From Archegozetes longisetosus (taxonomy: Eukaryota; Arthropoda; Arachnida; Sarcoptiformes; Trhypochthoniidae), in NCBI GenBank assembly GCA_018873245.2, contig JAEMBT020000007.1, forward strand, positions 12,421,129 through 12,485,128: a stretch of 64,000 nt of DNA, written 5' to 3'. Positions 11,247 to 26,238 of the stretch are shown here, piece by piece. The position numbers and the translations under genes were made by a program. Positions within the stretch are counted from its first letter, which is position 1; the number at the start of each line of letters is the position of its first letter. The notes under the pieces were generated by a model. That model searched no databases, was not told where the DNA came from, and saw only the letters and a list, made by a program, of their open reading frames with translations.

Positions 11247-12524
11247 TAAGGAACATGTTAAAGATTGATACTCGTTTTGATATGGATTATCCTTAATTTT
11301 AATTAGTTAATTTAATTATGATGGAATGGCCATTTGAATGCAATTATAGAATAAACGTGTTACTTATGAGCCTAACACTTTATAAAAGCTATCGGAACAC
11401 AGAGATTCACTTATCAATATCGCACGTTCCATTGTTAGTGTTCGTACTTAAGCTTGATTGTTGCTTAAGTGAGCCAACTTGAGCAAAAGTGCTAACCATT
11501 AAAAGATTTAGAAATGCGATATCAAATTTTGAACCTGCAGTCATATCTCATAGTTTGCTCATACTCTTTGAGACTATACTCCCATTCCTTGCCTTACTCT
11601 ATTTTAGTTTAATTTTTGTCCATTTTTAATGTTACGATCAGGCATTTTCTCGGATTCATCTGTAGACCCGTCCAGCCCTCTAAAAGCGTGAACGTAGTAA
11701 AGTGTCAGTTTTTATTATTTGCAATACAAGTGGAATAGAGTTAAATGCGAACACCTCTATCTTGACGTTTGGTTATGTAAACCTAGTCCTTGCAAAGTGT
11801 ATATTTAGCTGAATATAGTTAGCTTTACTTCCTTTTCCGCCCAACACTTTGAAGCGTTCACTTTCGGTGAGGGAAGCATTGGCTGGCATTTAATCCACTC
11901 ATAAGTGACTTTAGATTAAATTTTGTTCCTTAAATTTCAATCAAATTTGAACTTCTTCTCAATTTATTTTTAACAAAGTATTTAATAATAAAAATCAGGT
12001 AATATTTGATTGGATTACTTTTTAAAAATTAGTTAATTACTGAGAATAATTAGAAATAAAGATTTGCCGTCATTTTTTTTGCGTTTGTCTCGTTTGCGAC
12101 AAATTAGTCCTATTAATCAGTTTTTAAATTCTCGTATGTTTAAAATTTTGAAACCTGTACTGTTATTTAAGTTAAATATATGCAACATTTGTTTTTTTTC
12201 TAATTTAAATTGTATTTGAATATTGTATTATATAATATTGTATTAGTATTTTAATAATTATTTGATTGATAGTTATAGGAATAAAACCAAACGAATGACC
12301 CATTTTTTTGTTAAATGTTAAAAATATGAAAAGTACTTTGTTTGCTTAAAACAATTTCAATTGAATAGTCGAAGATATTACGGTGTTGAAACACATTCGT
12401 TGCAAGTGTTGGGGCCGTATTGCATAGTACTTTTATAAGAAAGCGATAGTAATTTGTGATAGTTTAATCAAATTGAACTCTAATTTGTATAGCAGTAAGT
12501 AATTTGGTTGCATTTTGTTTAGAG

Positions 12525-13684
12525 ATGCCGATCGATGCCGTTTCCTTCGCTAAAGATTTCATAGCCGGAGGTGTTTCTGCAGCCATATCGAAGACAGCGG
12601 TGGCGCCCATTGAAAGAGTGAAACTACTTCTTCAGGTACAGCATGCATCCAAACAGATCGCCGAAAGTCAACGCTATAAAGGTATCTACGATTGAGTCGA
12701 TAGTTTAATAACTATAAATTAGAGCGAGTTTGTAATGTTTTAATTTCTAACTGCACTACTTCTAGTCATTTTATCTCAGTTTGCCAAATAGTTTAACAAA
12801 ATTTGTTTGATATTTCATTTTGATATCAATTCGAAAGAATTTGATTCGATGATTGACTGATTGAATTGAATTTAAAGGTATTGTGGACGCATTCGTTCGC
12901 ATACCTAAAGAACAGGGAGCCCTATCGTTTTGGAGGGGGAATTTGGCGAATGTGATCCGATATTTTCCAACTCAAGCCTTAAATTTTGCGTTTAAGGACA
13001 AATATAAGCAAATATTTTTGGGAGGAGTTGACAAAAATACTCAGTTCTGGCGTTATTTTGCTGGAAATCTGGCCTCTGGTGGTGCGGCCGGCGCCACATC
13101 GCTTTGCTTTGTCTATCCATTAGATTTTGCCAGAACTCGATTGGCCGCTGATATCGGCAAAAGTGGAGCCGACCGACAGTTCAAGGGATTAGGCGATTGT
13201 TTAGTTAAAGTATTCAAATCTGACGGAGCCATTGGACTCTACCGAGGATTCAATGTCTCGGTTCAAGGTTTGTCTGTGAATAGAATTAATTATTGAATTA
13301 CTGCTATTAATTGTTGTTATTGTATGAAAAGGTATAATAATATATAGAGCGGCATATTTTGGTTTCTTCGATACGGCCAAAGGCATGTTACCCGACCCTA
13401 AGAACACACCGATTGTAATCTCGTGGCTGATCGCTCAAACTGTGACCACAGTGTCGGGTATCATATCCTATCCCTTCGATACAGTGAGGAGAAGAATGAT
13501 GATGCAGTCGGGATTGCCGGCCAACGAACGAATGTACAAATCGACGATTCACTGTTGGGGTAAAATTGGCAGAACTGAAGGATCAAAAGCTTTCTTTAAG
13601 GGGGCACTTTCGAACGTATTCAGAGGCACCGGAGGAGCTCTTGTTCTTGTTCTCTACGATGAAATTAAAGCACTTCTAGTTTAA
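12525..13684 (+). CDS. ANT: ADP/ATP translocase (mitochondrial carrier), copy 1
   Basis: Inner-membrane antiporter exchanging matrix ATP for cytosolic ADP. Exons 12525-12681, 12878-13267 and 13332-13684 give 299 aa, the normal length. Three carrier repeats are visible: [26 protein letters not shown] and [13 protein letters not shown]. The last holds the RRRMMM signature that marks ADP/ATP carriers. The ATG sits two bases after TTGTTTAG, a sequence shared with copy 2, which suggests a 5' UTR intron ending there. AATAAA at 13825-13830 may be the poly(A) signal. Exons 2-3 and intron 2 are identical to copy 2, while exon 1 differs only at synonymous sites. Confidence 0.96.
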
Positions 13685-16600
13685 ATGAACTGAAATTTAG
13701 CAGTAATTAGAAAAGTACGAAATTCATTTAAAACAAATGATGTACTCTTTGAACTCAGTTTAGTGCTATTTTAGGAATAGAAGTAATCAATTTCTGAATT
13801 TCAACCATTTAATATAAAGCGGGGAATAAATTGATTTTTAATCTTGATTTAAATTAATACTTTAATTTTATCAACACTTGGAATTAACTAAAATTTGAGT
13901 TTATATTTAAATGTCTAAGTTAAAGCTCCCAAAATGTTTAATAAAATGTCTTTATTTTCCGATTTGTTACTGTCAAATTTACAAATGTAAGTGGTCAACA
14001 AATGAACTTATTTAATCACTTGACGAATCGAGTATGAAAAGCGAAAATTGTTGCCAATGTTCTTCAAATTGACTTATCGTTTAAGTTTTGTCTCGCGGTA
14101 GTTTTAATTAACACATCAAATATTAGCGATCGGCTACAAATCAATCTTGAAAAATATTTCATTTAAAAATGACTTCAATTTTGATCAGAGTCAATAAAAT
14201 GATCAAATAATTTGATAGATTTGCGCTTAGGTTGACATGATTTAGCTGCTTTTAAATTATCAAACAATATAAGCCATTATATTGAATGATAGTTATTCAT
14301 ATGTGATCTTGAGCTGGAGATATGTTGCTGTGCAGATATAAGTTAAGGCTTAGATAAGGGAATCATATGAGAGGTAGTTATGAAATAGTTACAGCACTGA
14401 CGATAGAGTGACGTAAGATTTGCATCATTCCAATGGATGGCTGTGGAGTAATCTGAACTTGAATTTGGCTTTGTTAAATGTGTGAGAATGTCTCAGGCAT
14501 TTGTGGTACACCCAATGTGCCCATTCTAAAAGAGCTGATTGTTCACTATTCTAGTGTTTCTCGGCTGGTGTTACGCTTATCAACGTCTTGCGGATCTGTA
14601 TCTGTAAGCCAGAAGGCATCGATTGGTCCGCATAGGTTTTTGGAAGAGTTGAATAGTTGCGAACCAAACTTTAATTGCAGTATGATTTATCGGAAAAGTT
14701 ATGACATAAAATAATAAAATAAAATGAACTTGTTTAGCTTGCCTAAAAATTGATACTTTTGCTATCAATTATTTTGAAACAATGTGTGAAAGTTAGTCAA
14801 ATTGCCTCACATGTCCAAAATTAAGGTGATTTAAGGTCTGATCCATAGCCACAATATTATCTGTTAAATCGACAGGCAAAATACTCAAACTGATTTGTAA
14901 TGAGTTGAATGGTAGAAGTGATCACTTGAAAAATGAATTCAGACACTGCTCGATAATCGGATGTTGAATTGAGTGTCCATTCATTTTAGTCTATGTTTGA
15001 TTGGTTTACACGAGGAATAGCTGCTTAAATTGCATAGTTAACATGATGTGCTCATAATGACAAGGTATGATCTCTAGACCAAATTAAACTAAAAAAATTG
15101 TCAAAAGAAAACCAGATCACTGATGTCTCTGTGACAGCTGTAGGGGCTATATAAGAATGAATTTTATGAAATGTTTCAAATATAATATCTGATTAACGGT
15201 AATAAGTAGAAGTTACGTCGTTTCACTAAAATTATCGCTTTGTTCAGCACTAAAGCAAGTTTTCAAAAATATTTAGATCTTAAATTACATTCAATTGTTA
15301 GAAATGCCACAAAGTTCATCAAATTAAACACTATCGTAGGCACGAATCAAACCTTATGTGATGCTCACGTTAAGTTGAATCGTGAGACAATTCGACTAAT
15401 TTTGATGTACTGTCTTCAAATGAAATTGAAAACAGACTTATATTATAGCATAAGCCGATCAGGAAAGTTGACAATTTTTGATTATTTACATATTTAAATA
15501 GTAAATCAATCAATTAGTTTATAATTCGGATAAATATCTGTTTGGCATAAGTGGTTGGGTGCGCGTATGAAAGCACTCGTAGTCATACTGGACACTGAGA
15601 GTGTGGCAATTATTACCACAGCCGGTTCAGGTCAGTCACATAGCTTCAATTTGCTTTTTTAACGTTTTGTCTCATTATCTGACTGACTGTCTGACTGTCC
15701 GACTCAGTTACTTTTTAACTGTTCAAAATACTACCAAAAATGAATCAAATTTTGGTCTCTAGACGTAAAATCAATGGTAAAATAGATCTTACGATTGTTC
15801 AGTAAGCTTTTGAGGAAGTTGGCAAAACTTGAAATGTTAGGATTGAGCTCAATGTTCAACTAGAATAGTCTGGTTAGGAAATGATTAGGAAATGGTTTGA
15901 CGAATAAAAATAACTCATTCGTTGCATTTGCGCAACGATTGCATTTGCGCAATCGTCACATTTGGACGCAATGACTAAATGTTAAATATGGGACAAAGTA
16001 TTTGCCCTTCAAATTATATAAAACCATAGTTCTCGCGGTAGAAGACACAGTTACATCTGATTTAGTTGCAAGTGCATCGTAAATCAAGGAAGAAACGAAA
16101 TAATTGTTTGATTTGTACCAACTTAAAACAAAAGGTATTGAGGACTTAATATTACTAAATAGTATTTGCCTTAATAGCATCAAACTGTTTGTTTGCCTCT
16201 TTTTCAGATCATTATAATTTAACTGTACTTTTGAACATTTAGTTAATCTAAAATGATAATCCTAAAATCTATTACTTGATATTTGAGTACAGTTTTAATT
16301 GAAAATGTATTGAAAAACTCGTATTCAGGTATTGAGTGTGAAGTGAAAATAGTTTTAGACTAAAATTGAATGGCCGATGGCTTTAGTGGCTTTTAAATTG
16401 ACGTTCAGTGAAAATCGTTGTTAGGGTTAATTAATTCGAATAATAGGGTAGTAACTGGAAACTTAGTTTAATCATTTACTTAAATAAGAACTAATCTTTT
16501 GATTTAGTGAAAGTTTGTACTCTTACTCGTGCATTGGGCACAAATCTCATGAACTTTGGTCGACCACAAGATATGCTTATCAAAGTGCTAGTTGTCTACT

Positions 16601-17061
16601 TCTAATCAATTGTAGAGCTGATTAAATTAGTTTTAATGTAATATTGAAATTTAGAATTAGTTGAATACTGCATGCTTTTAAATACGCAAAAATAGACAAA
16701 CGGTTTACTCGAAAATGATTAATGTAAATAAATGCACTTAAGTAAAGTAATTGTATTTAAGGTAACAGACCTGCTTATAAAGTATAATTGAAAACTTTGA
16801 AAGTTATAAGCTTATCTTAAATACAGAACCATTTTTCAAATCTGAACCTGTCTTAGTGCTTGCCTTCACAATAGATTAACACGACAATAAGCCACTATTG
16901 TAACAGTAACATGATTATCATGACTATCTAGCATGATAATGGAATGAGCGCAAATGTTTCCTGACTATTTGAACTGATTTGAAAATTGGCCAAATTGATG
17001 AAAAAGTCTCAGGTTAATTTATATAACAAAAAGTAATTTTGATCATGTATCTTGTTTAGAG
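13685..17061. other. Spacer between the two ADP/ATP translocase genes
   Basis: About 3.4 kb of AT-rich DNA. Open frames at 14478-14714 and 15240-15497 have no recognisable domain and I do not support them as genes. The 5' UTR of copy 2 and its promoter should be in the right part. Confidence 0.45.
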
Positions 17062-18885
17062 ATGCCGATCGACGCCGTTTCCTTTGCTAAAGATTTCATA
17101 GCCGGAGGCGTTTCTGCAGCCATATCGAAGACAGCAGTGGCGCCCATTGAAAGAGTGAAACTACTCCTTCAGGTACAGCATGCGTCAAAGCAGATCGCTG
17201 AAAGCCAACGCTATAAAGGTATTATTGAATTATTTGTTGGAATTTGTTTCCTAGTCATAAATAGAAAGTAATTAATTGTTAAACACTATAGAAACATGAA
17301 TATTGATAGCAATTGTGCGCTATAATCAGTTTTGTTGCAATCACTCTATTATTGCTTTAACAAGTTTTAAACTAGTAACAGACGAATTTGGCTCAAAGCC
17401 ATAACCTTTCAATGACTTTCTTTATGATAATAATAAAAGTTAGTACTAATTCATATTAATGTCAAGTCCAATTGAGTATAAACGTATAAGATATATTGTT
17501 TTTACAGACTAAATATGTCATAATTATAAACTGTGTATGATATGAATTATTTAAATTTGAAGCAAGTCAATTATTTTCGAACCAATTCACTGAATAGAAC
17601 AGATAGGGATTAAATGCATTTTGATTGATCAGACCATCAAAATTGAATATGAAATTTATTTTAGAAAAAGTTTCAACCATGATTTTCCGCGGATAAATTT
17701 TTGCGCATCAATTATACGATACGAGATATAAACTTACAATCAAAAAGCTTAGTACGTTTTGTATTGCATTGAAAATTTTCTTAATTTTTACTACCATTGG
17801 AAAAATCATATTTAACCAATCGTTAGTGCTTTAAATGTATGAATCAAACAAAATAGATTTTAATCGTAAATTGCAGAAAATTATGCAAATTACTAATCTG
17901 ATCAGATTCGAGTTGTCATTCAAACGACTTCGTTTTGACCAATCGGTGCGTTGATTAACAACTTAGCTTAAACAAAAACTGAATGATCCACCGAACTAGT
18001 TTTGATATTTGTTGAATTAACGTTAAAATTTAGAGAAGTTTAAGATATGATGATTGACTGATTGAATTGAATTTAAAGGTATTGTGGACGCATTCGTTCG
18101 CATACCTAAAGAACAGGGAGCCCTATCGTTTTGGAGGGGGAATTTGGCGAATGTGATCCGATATTTTCCAACTCAAGCCTTAAATTTTGCGTTTAAGGAC
18201 AAATATAAGCAAATATTTTTGGGAGGAGTTGACAAAAATACTCAGTTCTGGCGTTATTTTGCTGGAAATCTGGCCTCTGGTGGTGCGGCCGGCGCCACAT
18301 CGCTTTGCTTTGTCTATCCATTAGATTTTGCCAGAACTCGATTGGCCGCTGATATCGGCAAAAGTGGAGCCGACCGACAGTTCAAGGGATTAGGCGATTG
18401 TTTAGTTAAAGTATTCAAATCTGACGGAGCCATTGGACTCTACCGAGGATTCAATGTCTCGGTTCAAGGTTTGTCTGTGAATAGAATTAATTATTGAATT
18501 ACTGCTATTAATTGTTGTTATTGTATGAAAAGGTATAATAATATATAGAGCGGCATATTTTGGTTTCTTCGATACGGCCAAAGGCATGTTACCCGACCCT
18601 AAGAACACACCGATTGTAATCTCGTGGCTGATCGCTCAAACTGTGACCACAGTGTCGGGTATCATATCCTATCCCTTCGATACAGTGAGGAGAAGAATGA
18701 TGATGCAGTCGGGATTGCCGGCCAACGAACGAATGTACAAATCGACGATTCACTGTTGGGGTAAAATTGGCAGAACTGAAGGATCAAAAGCTTTCTTTAA
18801 GGGGGCACTTTCGAACGTATTCAGAGGCACCGGAGGAGCTCTTGTTCTTGTTCTCTACGATGAAATTAAAGCACTTCTAGTTTAA
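17062..18885 (+). CDS. ANT: ADP/ATP translocase (mitochondrial carrier), copy 2
   Basis: Second gene for the same 299-aa carrier. Exons 17062-17218, 18079-18468 and 18533-18885. The predicted protein is identical to copy 1. Exon 1 has ten base differences from copy 1, all silent, and intron 1 is unrelated in sequence and much longer (860 vs 196 bp). From about 18049 to just past the stop the DNA matches copy 1 base for base at an offset of 5201. Upstream and downstream sequences differ, so the two may be expressed differently. Confidence 0.96.
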
Positions 18886-20974
18886 ATTAAATTAATTTAT
18901 AGTAAATTATTCGAAATTAGAATGTTATCCATCATCAAAACCATGTTTAAATCACGTTCTTATCTGCTGTGAATACATATTATTGCCATCAATCAATAGA
19001 AAATATAAAATAATTTAGATTTATTCAAAATGTCTCTGAATGTAATAATCGAACGTTTGTAAATTAGTAATTTCAGATTAAAATGTTTTTAGTTAAGACA
19101 AGATAACACACTGGCTAAAAATTATTAAGAAACAAAGGCCGATATGCACAAGTCGAGACTTAACTGAAACTGTTTTAAACATTCGTTGTGTAATCAGTTC
19201 AAAAATTCGTTTCACGTTTTAAGTCGGTCTAAAGACTTGGAACCGTTTTAAATATAGTTGTGCATAAGGGCCTGGGAGCTCTTGACTGAGTTAGCGATGC
19301 AGTAAAGTCAAGGATAAATAGTACGTATGGACACTTGTTTACTTCGTTTCAATGAGAATGCTCAGCAATTTGAAAACTGTTTTCCATGATTTCGACTTAG
19401 ATCAAAGTATTCTAGAACCGCAACTTTTCTTACGTGATTAATAAAATCTTATTTAATATTAAATATTACTTGAATTAGTTACAAAAAATTATAGAATCTT
19501 TTATATATAAAGCTTTTCCAAGCTGAAAACCAATTTTTATGATCATCTCATTAGAATTTAAAAGCTCACACTCGAAACTTTTATTTTTGGCTTTAATAAA
19601 AGAAGTAAAGGTCGGCTCCTTCACGCCAATTACAAGCCTTACAATTCTGCCATCAGGTTTACATTTATGGCAGATTCATCTTCTCTTATTTCTCACCACA
19701 ACTGAAAATTATTATTTATTAAACTAAAAGTCCATTATCATAAAAATTACAAAAAATGGTGAAGATAAGGTTCATAAAATTAGAATAAGAAAGTAAAATA
19801 ATTGTTCATGAAATTCTGTTTACATAATTTATAGTTTGATTAATTTTCTATCTTTAGTAATCGATATATAGTTTTATTAGTAATCTAATATTTTGAATAC
19901 ATCTTTATGTCACTAATTGTGTAGAATATTTGCCCAGAATAAGTGATCAAATTTAAAAAGTTAAAAAATAACTTAACGATTCGGAAATCGGTTAACAATT
20001 GAGAACATTGATCGAGTATTTGAATGCATCTGTAATAATCATTACTAATTGTAGTGATTTTATGCGATTAGAGTAGACTTCCAAATATTTGAGATTAGAC
20101 TTGAAATCAGATCAATTTTCGATCCTTTTCACCTTACGATTCATAATATTCGCAGAATAAAAGCTTCGAATGTGGACTTATTTGAATCAAAGATTGAATC
20201 AATTTTAATTTATTTGCAACAAATATGTTAATAAAATTTAATGAATCACAAGTTACCAACTTTTAAAACAAATTTCTAGCGTAAATGTTTTAAAATGAAC
20301 AAATGAACATCATAACTAAAATGAGGAGTCAACAATTATAGAGCATTTGTCAAAATATCAGATCAATGTAACAGATAATATACAACACTAAATCTTATTG
20401 TAGATTCGTAATTAAAACATTATTTAAGAATTTTTGGTATACAAAAAGTCAAATAATAATTTTAAAAAATCAAATAAATTGGATAGAGATTGAAAAACAA
20501 GAGGACTAAACTTTATGTACATTAAAAAGGATGAATAATTAAGATTAACTGATTAAATCTTGGGCACTAAGAATTAAGCGAAAATTTTTGACTTTAATTT
20601 GACAAAAGCCATAAATTTGAGTATCACTACCAGTAATTCACTATTTAGCTGACCTGACCTGACCTGACCTGACCTGACCTGACCTGACCTGACCTGACCT
20701 GACGTGCATCTAAGATGCAGACAATCGGAGTATTACTGCGAAGCATTTGGTTATATTATATACTTGAAATTGAGTCATTCGAAAAACAACTGCAAAAATA
20801 AGTTGTTTTCAATTTCATCAACAAATACTGATAGGTTCGAAAACAATTAATTCAAGAAGAGGGTAAGACTTTGTCAGACGTTCTAATAATAGCCATAAGA
20901 CATATAGTGTGTAAATAAGTGATAAATCATTTGAAGTAAAAATATTAAAAAATAATTGAAAATTTCAAACCCAA
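18886..20974. other. Intergenic between translocase copy 2 and copine
   Basis: AT-rich, convergent 3' flanks. On the minus strand near 19600-19680 a frame begins ICHKCKPDGRIVRLVIG, which looks protein-like but starts right after a stop and has no recognisable family, so it is not called. A pentanucleotide array lies at 20649-20703. Confidence 0.4.
20649..20703. repeat. (CTGAC)11 tandem array, TCAGG on the minus strand
   Basis: Eleven perfect copies of CTGAC in 55 bp. Read on the minus strand the unit is TCAGG, the telomeric repeat of many beetles. It sits about 270 bp beyond the copine stop codon. Confidence 0.95.
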
Positions 20975-23268
<2,294 letters not shown>

Positions 23269-23654
23269 TTTTCTCTAAATAAACATTATTTATTTTTAGT
23301 TATTAGTAGTTTTATAAATAGATTTGAAAATAAATAAAGGTTAGAAATGGTTAGAATTGAGTTTTCGCATAAACTATTGCTCAATAATTAGTTGAACGAA
23401 CAACTCATACAAGTATTAAACTATTATAAAAAATATATTAGTTTGTTGACAATTTAGAATCTGTTGACAGCCCAAAATATCGGTCTGTGCAAAACAACTG
23501 AGACTGTCGTCACTCAAAACAATAGGTGCGCCGAATGAATCCAATACGATCGATAATCGTTTTCATACTTACAAATCGAGAAAATACTGCTGCAGTTCTA
23601 CTCACTCCAATATATAAGAAATTGATAAGTGCTTCTTCATAAACAATTTGTTAT

Positions 23655-24200
23655 TATTTTCGGTAGGAGTCAGTTTGGCAGAAGTCAGTTTAGCCGAAAA
23701 GTTGAATTTGTCCGTTTTGCTATTCTGAGTTTGCAAATCCCTTTATTTTTGAAAACCATATGAAGAGCTCGAGTTTTAAGAATACAAGTTCGAGTACACA
23801 CTTCATGCTTCACGTAAAACACATTTCATAATCCATGTAATAAGTTGTGAAAGTTTACGTAGCAACCACATGCTATAAATGGCAGTTGCTAAAGCAAATT
23901 AGTAAATATAAAAACTAATAATTTGGTTCAACTATTCGAAGGGAATTGAGCTCAAATATTGATGGAAATAAATCCAGAAAATCTAGCATTTAATCAAATG
24001 ATTTTAGTTTGATTATTTTCTGTTGACTATTGGTACTTAAGCTTTTACCCAAATCTGTCTACCAAATTTTGAATTTTGTGCAGGTAAATATGAATCAGCG
24101 AACAAAATCTGAGGTTTAAGGGTGAGAAAACCAGTTGCAAAATTGATTTTAACCTGTTTCGGCTAAACCGACACCAATCTGTTGCCAATACTAAGCTAGA
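23655..24200. repeat. Imperfect terminal-inverted-repeat element
   Basis: Left tract near 23661-23705 (GTCAGTTTAGCCGAAAAG) matches, inverted and with several mismatches, the tract near 24150-24185 (TTTCGGCTAAACCGACACC). The interior has no coding sequence. Likely an old non-autonomous DNA transposon; boundaries are approximate. Confidence 0.35.
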
Positions 24201-24714
24201 ATTGGCACAACTCTTTGTCAGTTGCCAAAAGAAACCCTATTTAAAAAAATTTAGAATTCAGACCATATGATTGGTCAATTATAAGGGGTTTAGATATGAG
24301 TTTTTCACTATTATAAGAGATTAATTTTGTGTATTAATGCATATAAGCCACTAAAAACGTTACACTCGTGTGAGGTGGACCAGTGGACAGGGTATCAGAT
24401 CAACTTAAAAAGACGTAACCATTCGCGATAAATGATAAGAGAAGGAGCGAAAATACAGTCTAAACAATTGACCACTAAAATTCGATTTCACCGTTTATTG
24501 ACGAGTCATGTCTTTTGGGAAAAGAGTTGTCAATCCTGCGACTTGGATGTGGTTGAGGTTTTCTAATACTAAAAGTTGAATGTCATACGAAATTACGTTG
24601 AAGGTGAATCCCAAAACTAAAGTTAAAACATTTGTTAGGGCCTGGAGTGGTAGAACCTAGAAACTTAGGTCACAGTTTCTGCTATAAAAGTTCAATGGTT
24701 TAGACTAGAGGTAG

Positions 24715-25415
24715 AACTTGAAACCCTAAACCCGTCGAGAACCCGAACCCGTACGGGTTTGGGTAGGGTTTGAAAAATTTTTCTCGAAAACCCGTACATA
24801 AACAAAATTATTTTGTTTTTTAAAAATGAAATGCTAACTATGTAGGTAAATTCATTGAAGTCAACTGCAGAAAGTAGTAATATCTAAAATACGCAAACTT
24901 CTGATAAAAGTATTACTACTAATGTTAAAGTTGACTCTTCAGTCTCAAAGACTTTACTAATATTGCAGAGAGAACAGTCTCAATCAATGGAAGATATGTT
25001 GAAGTACAAAATTACTTGGATTTAATGCACAATTTTATACTAAACTCTCCAATAGTGCAATTTTGGGTACAAAATAAACTCAAATATCCGCGTCTTTTCA
25101 TAACTTTAAGGCGTTTGCTATCGATTCTTGCTACAAATTTATCTAGTGAGAGAAACCCTAGCTACACTTGTATTGCATTGTCTGATAAATGATCATCTCT
25201 TGTCCAAGTAATGTGGGTAAATTACTATTTACCAGATCAAACTTTGATTTCTATAAAAAAAAGTAACTGACAGAATAAAATAATTTTATAGTAATGAAAT
25301 ACGATTTAATAAAATATTGAATTATGAGCATTTGTCATTTTTACGGGCTGTACGAGCTTTTTACGGGTAACCCGCTTACAAACCCTTGCGGGTAAGGGTT
25401 GGGTTTGAAAGTTTA
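24715..25415 (+). mobile_element. hAT-like DNA transposon remnant
   Basis: Both ends are rich in a CCCGTA/GGGTTTG motif (24722-24777 and 25340-25412), related as inverted and partly direct copies, unlike the surrounding AT-rich DNA. Between them lies a degraded C-terminal transposase segment. About 700 bp remain, so it is internally deleted. Confidence 0.6.
24989..25192 (+). pseudogene. hAT transposase C-terminal dimerisation segment, degraded
   Basis: A frame ending at TGA 25190-25192 reads VQFWVQNKLKYPRLF then LRRLLSILATNLSSERN, matching the hAT C-terminal dimerisation motif (FW..N...YP.L..LAR..LSIPATS..SER). The catalytic core and BED finger are absent, and the frame stops soon after SER. 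Confidence 0.7.
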
Positions 25416-25583
25416 GCTTATGTTCGAACTCAGTATAGACTACTCCTTAAATCGCTAAACTTTCATTCTCTTTCATTCAACTCTGAATCGTTCAATTATC
25501 GACATCAGTCAACACACAGAGATTGAAAAATGGTCAAAATACCAGTTAGATCAGATTAAGACAAAGTTAAGCTTTCATACGTA

Positions 25584-25688
25584 CTGTATTGCAAATAATA
25601 AATCGATCATAACCCTACAATAGCACTCATTTACATATGTAAATGAGTGCTATTGTAGTGGTTGATCGATTTATTATTTGCAATACAG
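25584..25688. repeat. Near-perfect 105-bp palindrome
   Basis: CTGTATTGCAAATAATAAAT opens the left arm and its reverse complement closes the right arm. The arms of about 52 bp meet at ATTTACATATGTAAAT with practically no spacer and only one or two mismatches (CCCTAC vs GTAGTGG). A solo hairpin or MITE-type relic. Confidence 0.9.
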
Positions 25689-26238
25689 CCAATTATACAC
25701 TAATTGTCCTGGACGCATACTTGATAATTAAATCATATTTCTTCCAAAGCTATTATTAAGTGCTCATGTTGGTTTTGTTCATTTTGACAATCAAGATAGT
25801 CTTGTATGACTTGAACTTTTTAAAATGTCGCATGTGACAGTAAAATTAGACTCACAACAACTAGTGTTGTAAAGAGCAAATTTGCAGCACTAACACAACT
25901 CCTTTCCATTTAGAAAAAGAAATGAATCAATGAAAAAGACTGCATTTCCGTATGCCATTTGACGATGTACTGAAAAAATCGAATAAAATCATGAATTGAC
26001 AAATTTTTTTCCAAGTATGAATATTAGCTCATTTTTGTTGACTTAATGCTGGCTTATTTGTTGGTTCGGATAATTGTGTGCAGTAGAAAAATAGTGATTT
26101 GGTCTGTTCATTTCACATAAATAATATTTGATTCGTTTAGTATGATTACTGATTAATCGAAGTGATTTATGCGGCAATTTGTTAATTTTAATAAACTTTC
26201 AGCTGATCCAATGCTGTCAAGTAAAAAATATTAACAAT

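Larger units (their letters stand above)
10675..11434. repeat. Large palindromic element with tRNA-like pol III units in both arms
   Basis: Two arms of roughly 320 bp, about 10675-10995 and 11115-11434, are near-perfect inverted copies, starting CAATGGAACGTGCGATATTG and ending in its reverse complement. They flank a spacer of about 120 bp. Each arm contains a tRNA-like box A/box B pair followed by a T-run. Only scattered mismatches separate the arms. No protein is encoded. It looks like a foldback transposon or two head-to-head SINE-like copies. Confidence 0.8.
7495..12524. other. Gene-free, repeat-rich intergenic region
   Basis: About 5 kb without a recognisable host coding exon. It holds two large inverted-repeat elements (8695-9641 and 10675-11434, listed separately) and a small GC-richer patch near 8385-8445 that I cannot assign. 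The rest is AT-rich with no supported feature. The 5' UTR exon of the first ADP/ATP carrier gene probably lies toward the right end. Confidence 0.5.

Noticed and set aside
14478..15497. Two open frames between the ADP/ATP carrier genes
   Set aside because: No domain, no splice context and AT-rich composition expected by chance.
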